Position numbers and translations under genes: made by a program. The notes beneath the pieces were generated by a model, which was given only the letters and a program-made list of their open reading frames with translations, was not told the DNA's origin and did no database searches. DNA of 64,000 bases from HGM11416 sp964532155 (GTDB lineage Bacteria > Bacillota > Clostridia > Christensenellales > Borkfalkiaceae): contig CAZHGN010000003.1 in NCBI GenBank assembly GCA_964532155.1, forward strand, positions 14,381-78,380. Direction: 5' to 3'. Below, one piece after another: positions 1-10,300 of this stretch (positions are counted from its first letter, which is position 1; each line of letters opens with the position of its first letter).

Positions 1-1272
1 TGCCGTCTTGGCGAGAAGTTTGGTGATCGCGCCGTTTTCCATTTTGAAATAGAAGTTCTCGAAAGTGTCGTCCATCATCGGGGTGAAGGAGTACGAAATG
101 TAAGTCATAAGATACTCGTCGTACGGATCGGCAATTATCTCTTCGCCGTTTGAGCCGTACGTTTTCCACAGATAAGAGAAAACGTCGTTTTCGGAATCGT
201 ATTGGAACTTTTTCTCAACGTTTTGAGCAAATTCTTCAAGATGGTTCCAAAGATGGTTGTTTTCCCACAAATAGGGGTGGGACATGCTGTCGGTTTCGAC
301 TTTTTCGGCACGTTCGTTGTTCTTGTTGATATAAACTCTCTTAAACTCGGAACCTGTTACGCCGTTTGCGTCTTTAACGCCGGCATTGCCTTTGAGGTAA
401 CTGTCGGCAATAACGTTGGGAGTGTTATCTCCTTCGGGAACAGCATACCATTCGCCGTACCATTTGCCCTCGTTCATCTTTACGGTAGTTTTATATTCAA
501 CGGTTTCTTGCGAGCCGTCGCCTGCTATGAAATAGTCGGTAACGTCTCCGTTTACGGTAATGTTCTTGTTGCCGAGGGCTTGGATAAGCTCGGTCGTCAA
601 AACGTTGCCGTTTCCGTTTACTTGACCGGTAACGACGGGTGCCTTAACGTAATAGGACTTGGAAGCCTTAATCGTCGGGTAGTTTTTGAGCGTTGCCGTA
701 ACGATAAGCGTGGTTTCGTACGCGGGCTGAGCGATAATCTTTACGACGTTGCCGTCGATTTGGGCGATGGTATCGTTGTTTACGGACAATACAGCTTCGC
801 TTCCGTCGCTTACGACCGGTGTAAAGGAAACTTGGTCGTTAAGCTCGAGACGGGAGTTTTCCGCCTTGCTCGCTTGAAGTTCTACCGTAGGAAGAACTAC
901 GGGCGCCTTGAGCAAGAACTTGACTTCCTTTTTGCAGTCGGGCAGACGGTTTATGGTAACGATAAGCTTGATTTCGGTGTCAACGGTAACGTCGCTTAGC
1001 ACTTTCATCGTGTTGCCGTTTTTGATCGTCGCAAGCGCTTCGTTGCTGACGGAAACGGTGTAAGGACTATCATCGGAAACCATAATCATGAAAGTAACTT
1101 CCTGTCCTTTGGTTAGGACGGAATTTTCTGCCACGCTTGTCTGGATCTTGATGGTGGGTGAATCGCCGTTTGAATCGTCGCCGCCGCAAGCGGTCATAAA
1201 TACCGTAATTGCAACCATAAGCAAACAAATCACTCGGCAAAAGGTAACTTTGTTAAATTTGCGTGATTTCAT
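1..1272 (-). CDS. Surface lipoprotein with Ig-like domains (3' end outside window)
   Basis: An open frame of 424 codons runs from an ATG at 1272 to the window edge without a stop, so the C-terminus is missing. The start is supported by AAAGGAG about 8 nt upstream. The N-terminus is a lipoprotein signal (basic start, hydrophobic core, lipobox-like TAC-GG near residue 23), so the protein is expected to be anchored to the outer face of the membrane. Two similar beta-rich modules of roughly 85 residues follow (spaced by a repeated KAPVV linker and ending in 'ATIKNGN'/'AQIDGN'-like strands), resembling bacterial Ig-like (Big) domains. Then comes a region rich in W, Y and N with 'KWYGEWYAVPEGDN', echoed by 'NWYAEYENSDTG' in the neighbouring lipoprotein at 1310-3724. 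It is the last gene of the minus-strand run. Function is unknown; an adhesion or substrate-binding role near the secreted protease is inference. Confidence 0.75.
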   Translation of the reverse strand, partial: MKSRKFNKVTFCRVICLLMVAITVFMTACGGDDSNGDSPTIKIQTSVAENSVLTKGQEVTFMIMVSDDSPYTVSVSNEALATIKNGNTMKVLSDVTVDTEIKLIVTINRLPDCKKEVKFLLKAPVVLPTVELQASKAENSRLELNDQVSFTPVVSDGSEAVLSVNNDTIAQIDGNVVKIIAQPAYETTLIVTATLKNYPTIKASKSYYVKAPVVTGQVNGNGNVLTTELIQALGNKNITVNGDVTDYFIAGDGSQETVEYKTTVKMNEGKWYGEWYAVPEGDNTPNVIADSYLKGNAGVKDANGVTGSEFKRVYINKNNERAEKVETDSMSHPYLWENNHLWNHLEEFAQNVEKKFQYDSENDVFSYLWKTYGSNGEEIIADPYDEYLMTYISYSFTPMMDDTFENFYFKMENGAITKLLAKTA

Positions 1273-1309
1273 ATATTCAGCTCCTTTAAAAAATTTTTTC
1301 GTTTTATAA

Positions 1310-3724
1310 TCAAATCGACGGTGTTTGGTCGGTTTTGGGTATCGGTGTTTTCCAAACGTAGATCATAAAGTCGAGGCTCGAATCTACCGGTGCGACGTAA
1401 ATATAGTTTTCATCGTCATACGCCTTGTAATATTCGTCGTATCGATTTTTTGTGAAACCTGCTTTTATCAATTGGTCTTTTACCGCCATGAGGGACGAAG
1501 TAATGGTGTAGTCGATATCCAAAGGCACGTCGTAATAGAACACGATTGCGTTTTGGTTTACTTTTGTTCCGCCGGGGATCTTGGTGGTCTCAAGACCGAA
1601 GCCGTATGAATCGCCGAGAACGTCGCCGAAGAAGGGCAATTTAATAATTCCGTCTTCGTCTGCGATACTGTCGCCGAAGAAAGCCTTTAAGCACTCCGGT
1701 GCAGATTTTTCGATGTCGTCCGCAGTCGTCGAGGAACCCTCTTTATGTGCGTTTATCGTAAGCTGATCCCAGCTCGTAGGTACGTCGCGTTTTTCGAAAG
1801 TAACGTCAACGCCGTCGGGTATTGTTGCAGTGTTGAAATCGCTGTAGTTTATAGAGGTAATGCCGAGCATCGAGCCGAGGTAGAAATAGAAGCCGGTTTG
1901 GACGATATATCCGTCCTTTACGACCACGTACGGCGTGAAATCCGTCGCGCCCGTCAACGCCTTGGTCGCGAAAATACCGTAAAGATTGCTGTCGTTGCCC
2001 ACACCGTAATAGAAGGTGGATGCAACGCCGCACATCAATTCGTTGACGTAGTAAGTCGTGGTGCCCGCCTCTTCGTCTATGTAGTACGCGTTGAATATTT
2101 CCGAAGAAAACATAAACGACGGTTTTGCGTTTTTAAAAGACTTATTGTACGCACGCGTTGCGGCGTAAGTCGGCTTGTCGTCGTCATCGGTGCCGGTCGT
2201 CATAAACGAGTTATATAAATTGTCGTCTATCTTTTTAAAGCCGTACTCTGCGCCTTCTTGGGGATTGCGCACTTCGTTTTGCTTGTTGTCGTAAACGATG
2301 TTGTACGGGGCGAAATAACACAGGTCTTCGGTTATCGTTTCCACGTAGCCCGAATAGGTCGTGCCGTATTGCGAACTCGTAGTTTGCGAGTAGTCGAGCG
2401 TGTAGTTTTCCAATTCGCGCATGTTGTCAATAGCCGTCTGCAGAGTCTCATACAGTTCGTCGTATTCGGCTTCATGCGTAAATTTGCTTATAGTAGGAAC
2501 TTGAACGTTGTCGCTCGCGTCTACCGCAAGGTACAGTTCCTGAATTGCCTTAAAGCCCTCTGCAATCTGATAGTCGTCCTTGCTTTTTGCGTAAATGCCG
2601 ACTATTTCGCCTTCGTCGATAAGCAAGCCCCACTTGTCAATTTCAAAATCGTACGGAGTGCAAGAGGATATCAAGCGTTTGCTAACCGCTACGTCTCCTT
2701 TGTAAATCCACTTCCAAAGCGTTTCGTCAAATTCGAAATCGTTTACGGAAAGAGCGGTGAGTGCGTTGTAAAGACCTGCTTCTTCCCAAGTTACGTACGA
2801 GTTTTGATCTTCTGCAAGCATGGGAACGTACTGTTCTTCGTTATTAAAGTTAACGCTTACCTGACTGGCTATTTCTTTTTCGTCGATGGTGCGCTTAGTA
2901 TAGTAAATGCCCGTTTTTAAGCCGGTATCCGAATTTTCGTATTCGGCGTACCAGTTGTCGCCGTCCATTGCCGTTCTAATGGGCATGGTAGCGGTTCGAT
3001 AATAGGTGCTGAACATGTCCGTTCTGAAAAGGTCGATTTTGTCGTAGCCTTCGAAGCCGATTTTTTGCTTTTGGAGCAAGTTGAGCATTTCTTGAGTGAG
3101 ATTGGTTTTCGCAAGAATCCAAATTTCCCTTTCAGCCTTGCAATCGGGGTTCTCTTTGCTCGTCGCAACGACTTTAATGCGCTTGTCGCTGTCCACTTCG
3201 TTTGCCGTAATAACGCCGCCCTCAGTGATCGTCGCGTAGCTTTCGCCTTCGGTAATAGCCCAAGTTATTATATCGCTCGTGGCTTCTACGGAGTCGATAT
3301 ACGCTTTAAGCGTAGCAGTTTTTCCGCTTTTTATTTCGGAAGTTTTGCTCATCGTAACGGAAACGGTCGGCAGGATAGGGTTGTTTCCTTTTCCTACAAA
3401 GGTCAGTTCGGGACTCTTCGGCGAGTTTTCGTAGCCGTCTGCAACTGCGTAAACGCTATATTTAATATCGTTCGACAGCAAGTCGGTTGCAACCTGATAA
3501 GACGTTTCCGTCGTTCGATATTCCGCGCCGTTAAGCGTTACCACGTAACCTTGAGCGTTTTTAACCGTGTTCCAAGTGATAAGTCCGTTTTCGCTCATTT
3601 CCACGTTCAGAGGTGTGTCGAGCGTGGTTTTTGCTTCGCCGCGAGAGTTGTTACAAACAATGAACGTCGTTACGACGCCTGCGGCAAACAAAACCGTAAC
3701 TAATATAATAATAAGTCTCTTCAT
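1310..3724 (-). CDS. Large lipoprotein, Fn3-like plus Ig-like domains
   Basis: About 804 residues. I chose the ATG at 3724 (MKRLIIILVT) because AAGAGG lies 8 nt upstream; an in-frame TTG at 3739 would overlap the gene before it and lacks a ribosome site. The signal sequence ends in a 'IVCNNS' cysteine, consistent with lipidation. Residues of about 35-115 look like a fibronectin type III fold (LTWNTVKNAQGYVVTLNG-type strand pattern) and about 115-205 like a bacterial Ig-like domain ('SGKTATLKAYID', 'GVITANEVDSDKRI'). The remaining 600 residues are acidic, rich in Y, D and N and match no family I recognise. It sits 11 nt downstream of the small lipoprotein at 3736-4290 and 37 nt upstream of the next lipoprotein, so co-transcription is likely. 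Probably an extracellular binding protein; substrate unknown. Confidence 0.75.
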   Translation of the reverse strand: MKRLIIILVTVLFAAGVVTTFIVCNNSRGEAKTTLDTPLNVEMSENGLITWNTVKNAQGYVVTLNGAEYRTTETSYQVATDLLSNDIKYSVYAVADGYENSPKSPELTFVGKGNNPILPTVSVTMSKTSEIKSGKTATLKAYIDSVEATSDIITWAITEGESYATITEGGVITANEVDSDKRIKVVATSKENPDCKAEREIWILAKTNLTQEMLNLLQKQKIGFEGYDKIDLFRTDMFSTYYRTATMPIRTAMDGDNWYAEYENSDTGLKTGIYYTKRTIDEKEIASQVSVNFNNEEQYVPMLAEDQNSYVTWEEAGLYNALTALSVNDFEFDETLWKWIYKGDVAVSKRLISSCTPYDFEIDKWGLLIDEGEIVGIYAKSKDDYQIAEGFKAIQELYLAVDASDNVQVPTISKFTHEAEYDELYETLQTAIDNMRELENYTLDYSQTTSSQYGTTYSGYVETITEDLCYFAPYNIVYDNKQNEVRNPQEGAEYGFKKIDDNLYNSFMTTGTDDDDKPTYAATRAYNKSFKNAKPSFMFSSEIFNAYYIDEEAGTTTYYVNELMCGVASTFYYGVGNDSNLYGIFATKALTGATDFTPYVVVKDGYIVQTGFYFYLGSMLGITSINYSDFNTATIPDGVDVTFEKRDVPTSWDQLTINAHKEGSSTTADDIEKSAPECLKAFFGDSIADEDGIIKLPFFGDVLGDSYGFGLETTKIPGGTKVNQNAIVFYYDVPLDIDYTITSSLMAVKDQLIKAGFTKNRYDEYYKAYDDENYIYVAPVDSSLDFMIYVWKTPIPKTDQTPSI

Positions 3725-3735
3725 AGCAACCTCTT

Positions 3736-4290
3736 TCAATACGCAAAGTCGTAAAGCACGGAAACCGTCTTACCGTCGTCGGTTACGAAATCGCAAGAAA
3801 TCTTGGTTAGTTTTTTGTCCGAAAAATCGCACGAAAGCGTTGCCGCCTCTTTGATTTTGTATGAACCGACTTTAAGAACGCTCGCGAAGTTTTCGGTGGG
3901 AATTTTACAAGAAAACGCATTTTTTTCGATAGAAACGTTTTCCACGCTCCATTCGCTGAGGGCGATGGGCAATAAGGTCGTTCTGTCAACGTCGTCGATT
4001 GTGGACGTCGACGTGCTCGTCGCTAAATTAAAGTTTGAGTCCAACGCTTTTTCGGTAATTTCGACGTTCGCCGAAGAACCGCTAATCTCCATAGTCTTTT
4101 GATATTCATAGACTAATACGTTGCCGTCGTGCATGCTTATGTGTGCACCGACGACGGTTACGCTGTCCATAGAGCTTTTCATGTCGCTTATAAAGCCTTT
4201 AACGTCCTTTTTTCCGTTACCGCAAGCGCAAAGGGCGCAAGTTGCAACTAAAAGAGCAACGATTAAAACGATTATACGTTGTTTTTTCAT
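3736..4290 (-). CDS. Small lipoprotein, unknown function
   Basis: 184 residues starting MKKQRIIVLIVALLV, with GAGGGCG about 6 nt upstream of the ATG. A typical lipobox (ALCAC) places the lipidated cysteine near residue 22. After it there is a single domain of about 160 residues made mostly of alternating beta-strands ('MEISGSSANVEITEKAL', 'AATLSCDFSDKKLTKISCDF'), which in layout resembles LolA/LppX-type single-sheet lipoproteins. That resemblance is my inference from the strand pattern only. Its gene starts 15 nt after the stop of the giant protease and is followed closely by another lipoprotein, so it belongs to the same surface-protein operon. Confidence 0.7.
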   Translation of the reverse strand: MKKQRIIVLIVALLVATCALCACGNGKKDVKGFISDMKSSMDSVTVVGAHISMHDGNVLVYEYQKTMEISGSSANVEITEKALDSNFNLATSTSTSTIDDVDRTTLLPIALSEWSVENVSIEKNAFSCKIPTENFASVLKVGSYKIKEAATLSCDFSDKKLTKISCDFVTDDGKTVSVLYDFAY

Positions 4291-4305
4291 TTTTACGCCC
4301 TCCTA

Positions 4306-7300
4306 TTATATAATTCCGCGCTTAAAGATAAACGCAAAAGCGCTTAGCAGTAACGCATTCATAAAGGCAATTGCAACGCCGAGGTTTTCCGCAACGTTCT
4401 TGATGGGGGCAACCTGTTCGTTGACGGTGTTGCGATATTCGTTGTACGAATCCCTTAGAGCGTCCAACTTAGTCGTGTCGAGAATTGCGCGATCGCTTGC
4501 TTGCAGCTCGTTCATTTTCGTCAATACGTCCGTAATTAATTCGAGGTCTCTGACGTCGAAAACGGTGGGCAAGTCGTCGATAAGGGCTTGTACGCCTTTT
4601 ACCTTCGAGGTTGAGTTTGCAAACTTAATGTCTCTTATGGTTGCCTTCGCTTGTTGAACGCAAGCAACGAGGTCGTCAAACTCCTCCTTGTCGTAACCGT
4701 AGGTAGTGGGATCTTGAGTAATCGAATTGTATGCGGTTAGCGCTTTGTTAACGATATCTTCGCTAACGAGCGTTACGTTTTTGAGCTGCGCGACTTGGTT
4801 AGCGTATTCATAGAACTCTATAAGGCTCTTTTCCATAGCGACGTAATCGCTTACCGGCGTGTCGGCTCCGACCTTGCCGAAGTAGACGAGGTAGACGAGC
4901 GAATCGTAACCTTCGAGCTTTTTGTTTCTCGGCAAGACTATTTCGATAGGTTTGTTTTTGCCGAGCAAATCGATAAAGTTGTAATAATATAATTCGTAGC
5001 CGAACAGATCGAATTGGTTGTGCAATAAGTCGTAACCGGGATCTTTTTCCGTAAGCGAAGAATCTTTGTTGTAGGAATCTTCGAGGGCGGGGGCGATAAC
5101 CGATTTAAACTCAACGCGCTTCAGTGCGGTATATCCGTAGAATGCGTATTGACCTATTCTCTTAAGACCGTCGGGCAATACGATTTCGGTAACGTGCTTG
5201 TTTGCGTTTCCGGCGTAGTCGTCTATGCGTACGGTGCCGTTCATAACGACGAGTTTGTTCGTCATAGAAGCCGCGGGTACGGCTTTAAGTTCGTAACTGC
5301 CCGATTTCAGCATGATATACAGCACGCCGTTGTCTAAATAAGCGTAGTCGTTAATCTTTCCGTTTGAAGTTAAGTTGCCGTTATTTTCATAGTTGAACGA
5401 AATTAGCGACGTGCAACCGTAGAACGCACCGCTTCCGACGTATTCGATATCGTTCGTAAACGTAAAGGATACCAGTGAAGACGCGTCTTCGAAAGCGGAC
5501 ATGCCGATATGCTTAAGCACGGGCGCGTTTATCGCGACGAGCTTAGTCTTTTGGAATGCGAGATCGCCGATTCTTTCAAGTTTTTCGGCGTTTACCGTGT
5601 TATCGGAAATATTAATAATCGGGTTTCCGTCGTCGTCTACGAAGGTGCCGAAGCTCGATTCCGCAAACGCGCCGTCGCCGAGTTCAACTACGTTCGAGAT
5701 GTCGACGTTGTTGAGTTTTTCGTCGAACCTAAACGCGCATTCGCCGATCGTCGTTACGTTTCCGAGATTGATTTTGGAAAGTTCCATGCAACCTACAAAA
5801 GCGTATTGTTCGATCGTCGTTACACCCTCGGGTAGCGTTACTTCTTTGAGCGAAGTGCAATAAGAGAAGGTAAATGCGCCGATCTTTGTAACGGAGGAGG
5901 GAATAGTTACGGATTTGAGTTTCGTGTTATACAAGAATGCGGCGTCGCCTATCGTCGTTAACGATTCGGGAAGCTCGATGCTCTCGAAGCAAGGAGCGGC
6001 TGAATACTGCGTGTAACGGCTGAACGCGCCTTCGCCTATTTCAACCACTTGGGGAACTTTTACCTCAGAAAGCCCCGCGCAATCGGCAAAAGCGTATTTT
6101 CCGATTGTTTTGACGTTTGCAAGGTCTGCTTTCATCAATTTCGTGCACTTGTAGAAAGTTTCGTCGGCGATTGTATCGTTCGTTTTCGAAAGGTCGATCG
6201 TTGTGAGCTCGGAACAATTTGCAAAGCAGCCTTTTCCGAACGAAACGCCGCCGTCTTCGGGCATGTTAACTTTTTTCAACGAAGTGCAGTTTTGCAAGCA
6301 TCCTTCGCCGAGCGTGGCGTTCGAGCCTATGGTAAGCTCTTCGATAAGACTTTGCAAAAATACGCCTTCATCGAGCACTGCGTTTGCGCCTATAGTCGCG
6401 TTTTTAATCGACGTCGTAGCAAAGGCGTATTTGCCGATTGTTTTGACGTATTCGAGGTTTTCGACGGTGGTAAGCTTACTCATAAAGGTCTTGCCGTCCA
6501 CCCACGAAGCGAACGCTCTTTCGCCGATGGTCATGTTGCCCGCGCTTACGGGAAGGGTAACCTTTTCAAGCTTGTCGCAACCGGCAAACGCAAACGCGCC
6601 GATAACGGTGTCGGGATTGGTGATAGTTAAGGTTTTTATCGAAGAACCCGCAAATGCCGATTCGCCGATTTTCGTAATTCCGTCGCCGATAGTTACGTTT
6701 ATGCCGTCCGTGTTAGCCATCGTGCTCAAAACGATTGTTGTGCCGTCTTTTGAAACGAGATAGCCGTCGGCGGAAACTTTATAGTACTCGTTGCCCTCGT
6801 CAACCCAGAAGGTCGTAAGATTCGTATCTTTAAATACGAAGCCTTCCAAGTCGTGAAGTACCGTGTCTTTACCCAGTATTATCGTGGTGAGAGCGGAGCA
6901 CTTAAAAAATGCGTAAGACTTAATCGACGTCGAACAGTTCGGCAATTTAATCGTTTCAAGCGCCGTGGATTCGTAAAACGCTTGCTCGTCTATTACGTCT
7001 ACGCTGCTTTCAAATACGACTTCGGTAAGTTTGGGGCAGTTGCTGAACGCGCCCACGCCGACAGTTAAAATATTGTTGTGTATCGTTACTCTTTCGAGAT
7101 TGTCGCATCTTGCAAAGCAGTACTCGGGAATATTAGTGCGTTTGCTGTAAATATCCACTTCCTTAAGTCCCGATTTTGCAAACATTGCGTAAGAAAGTTT
7201 GGTCGCTGTATCGAGAACGACGCTTTCAAGCGAAGTGCAGTTTCTGAATGCTTCTTTGCCGGTGTTGCGCAACTTCTTAAGATCTGCGCTTTCAAGCGAA

Positions 7301-10300
7301 GTGCATCCGTCGAAAGCGTTTGCGCCTATCGCCAAAATCTTTGATAAATCGAGAGTGACAAGCGATTTGCAGTTGTTAAACGCGTTTGCGCCTATAACTT
7401 CCACTTTGCTTTCGGACAATTTATTGTCTTCGACAAGCGTTCCGTCTTCCTTCGTTACGTTGATCGTATCCAGCTTCTTATCGCCGTAGAAGGCGTATTC
7501 GCGGATATATTTGACGGTGGAGGGGATAGTTATGGATTTTAGCGACGAGCAGTTGTAGAAAGCGTATTTTTTGATTTCTTCAACGCCCTTGGGTATTACT
7601 ATAGAAGTAACGGAGGTGTTCGACGCGGGGATTTTGTTGGCGTCGTAGTCTTCTTCGTCAAGTTCAAAGGAGTTATCCGTTTCGTACAAGCAGAAGGCGA
7701 ACGCGCCGATGTACAAAATACCTTCGTCGTCGGGAATAACGACGTTGCCGCCGAGACCTTTGTATGCAATCAGTTCCCTGTTTTCGATTACGAACGGGTT
7801 TTTAACGACCACTCTTACCGTATCGAGAATATAGGAATTAGACGCTCTGACGGAAATATCGACCTCACCCTCTTTTAGTGCGGTAACTTCGCCGTTTTGA
7901 TAAACTATCGCCTTTTCGGTATCGTTAGAGGAGAAAGTAAACTCGTAATTATCCTTGCAATACCAAGGCTCTACGTCAAAGTTAAGGCGGATTTTTTCGC
8001 CCGGGTACATGCTTATCACGCTGGACGCGGAGATGTACCGTTTATCGCCCGTTTTGCCGATCTCGCTCGTTTGAGCGGCGCGCGAATAAGCGAACAAAGT
8101 GTCGTAGTTGGACAATCTGATTTCTTTAAGACTCGCGTCGTTATAGTCGTCGAGGATGGACTTGGAATTTAAACGTCTTGCCGAAGCGAATACCGCGGGC
8201 GTGGCGCTTGCTTCGGTTGCTTCGAGCTGTGCTTCCGTTTCGCGCGGCTTTACGTTGATGATGATTACCGCCTGATTTAAATCCATTTGCTCTCTGACGG
8301 TAACGGTTGCTTTACCTTCGGCAACACACTTGATTATGCCTTTCTCTACTTCGATTACCTTTTGGTTGGAAGAAGACCAAGAAAGATGCTTGAGATAGTC
8401 TTTATCCGCGTCGACCGTGGCGTCGGACGTGGCAAGGTACTGCGTTAAGTCTATAACTTCGCCTTCGTGCGCGGACAAGATTATAAGATCCGTTCCGTCC
8501 ATAGTACCGTCTTTGGTGAATTTAAAATCGCCTCTGGTACCGGGTAACTGGCAGATGTAAAGGTTGGAGTTGAGCGCATAGTCGTCGACCGAGAAAGCAA
8601 GTGCGCTCGTTATCAGCGCGTCGGTACCGATATCGTTCAGATATTCGGTAATCTCAAATTTAACCGTGTTGTCAACGCCCTTTTGGCTATATACCGGAAT
8701 GGGGTTTTCCGTCAAAAAGGTGTAGCTGCTGTTCGACGTGAATATTATCGGAGTGATAGATTGTACGTATTGATTGTCGTAGACAACCATGTTGATGTAA
8801 TATCTATCCTTTTTAAGAGTTCTATCGTACTTTTTCTCGTAAGTAACGCTCTTAATAACGGGGGCTTCGTCGTCGGCAACAAAATCGAAACCGAAGGAAT
8901 TTCTGACGTTGGTGGCGGCGCCGCCGTCTTCACCGTAGTCTAACTTGCCCACCATTTCGAATGAATACTGCGCGTTGTTTACAAGCCCGTTGGTATAGGA
9001 CTTAAACCTGAGTTGCTCGTAATAGGGCATGGGCGTGCCGCCGTAGGAATACGCCTTGTTTGCGTTGTAGTCCACATGCTCCCAAATAACTTCGCCGGTA
9101 ACCTTATCTTTTATGGTAAACCGCATTTCTTTAGCGCCGCGCAATAAACCTGCGTAGACGACCGAAATGCCGTCGATCGTGCCGAGTATATTGGATACCG
9201 CGATGCGGTCGGTACTTGCGGGGATTTCGTCGTACTTATTGGTGTCGATATCGTAAAGATAGGTGCCGAGAGGAATGATATAGTTGTAAAAATACGAACC
9301 GTACGGAGTGGTCGCAACGTAGTCGGCTTTGAGCTTATCGTCGTCGTCGATGGCGTTGTCGTGCGCCTCGCTCTCCACTTCGTAGTACGTTTTGTCGAAC
9401 ATGGGCGCTTCGGTCCAATCGCCGTAGAATGCCAAGAACGGGATGTTAAGGTCAACGGGTGCGTCGCTTCCGGTCTGCTGCAATTTCACAAAGCCTTCTA
9501 CGTACATACCGTACGGGAAAAGTTCGTTCAAAAGGTTCTTTTCTTTGTCGGTAAGAGTGTAAGTGACTTTTATTTTAGCCGTGCCGGACGCATTTACGGT
9601 TACGGTCGAACCGTTAAGCGTTCCGTCGCCGCTTACTTGATAGGTTTTGTTGCCGTTAAGAATTTGCGGCGTTTCGGAAACGTGCTTGGAATCGGACGTG
9701 GAAACGCTTTCCGTCATGCCGACCATCGATAAATCGTAGGTGAGCGTTTCGTCGGAAATATTTACGACGTTGAACTCCATTTCGTAAACGCCCGTCCTTT
9801 TGGGATCGTCGAAGAGTTCTAACTTGGTTCTGTCCTTGCCGTCAACGGAAAGATATGCTTTCGTGTCGACGAGTTTTTTAAGGCTTGCAAGCCCCGCGCC
9901 TTGCTTGCGCGGCGAGTACGGATTGCCTTCCTCGTTCAGCGCTATCGTCGCGGTGGACATAAGCATTTGGTTTGTAAGAACGGAAATTTCTTTCCAAGAC
10001 TTATCGGGGTATTTTTCTTTGAGGTACTGACGGACGAGAACGACTATACCGCAAAGGTTAGGCGTTGCCATCGAGGTTCCGCTCAAATCGTCGTAACCGC
10101 CGCCGGGTACCGAGGATTTGATGTTTCCGCCGTGCGCGGTGATTTCCGGTTTAAGTTCCAGCGAAGGAGTGGGTCCCCAACTGGAGAAATCGGACATGAA
10201 CGGACCTGCAAGCTTTTGCCCGGAAAGCACTAACGTGCCCGTCTTTTTGCTTGCGAGAACGGTGCCGTCGTCCTTGGAAATGGAAATGGTCGGGATATGG

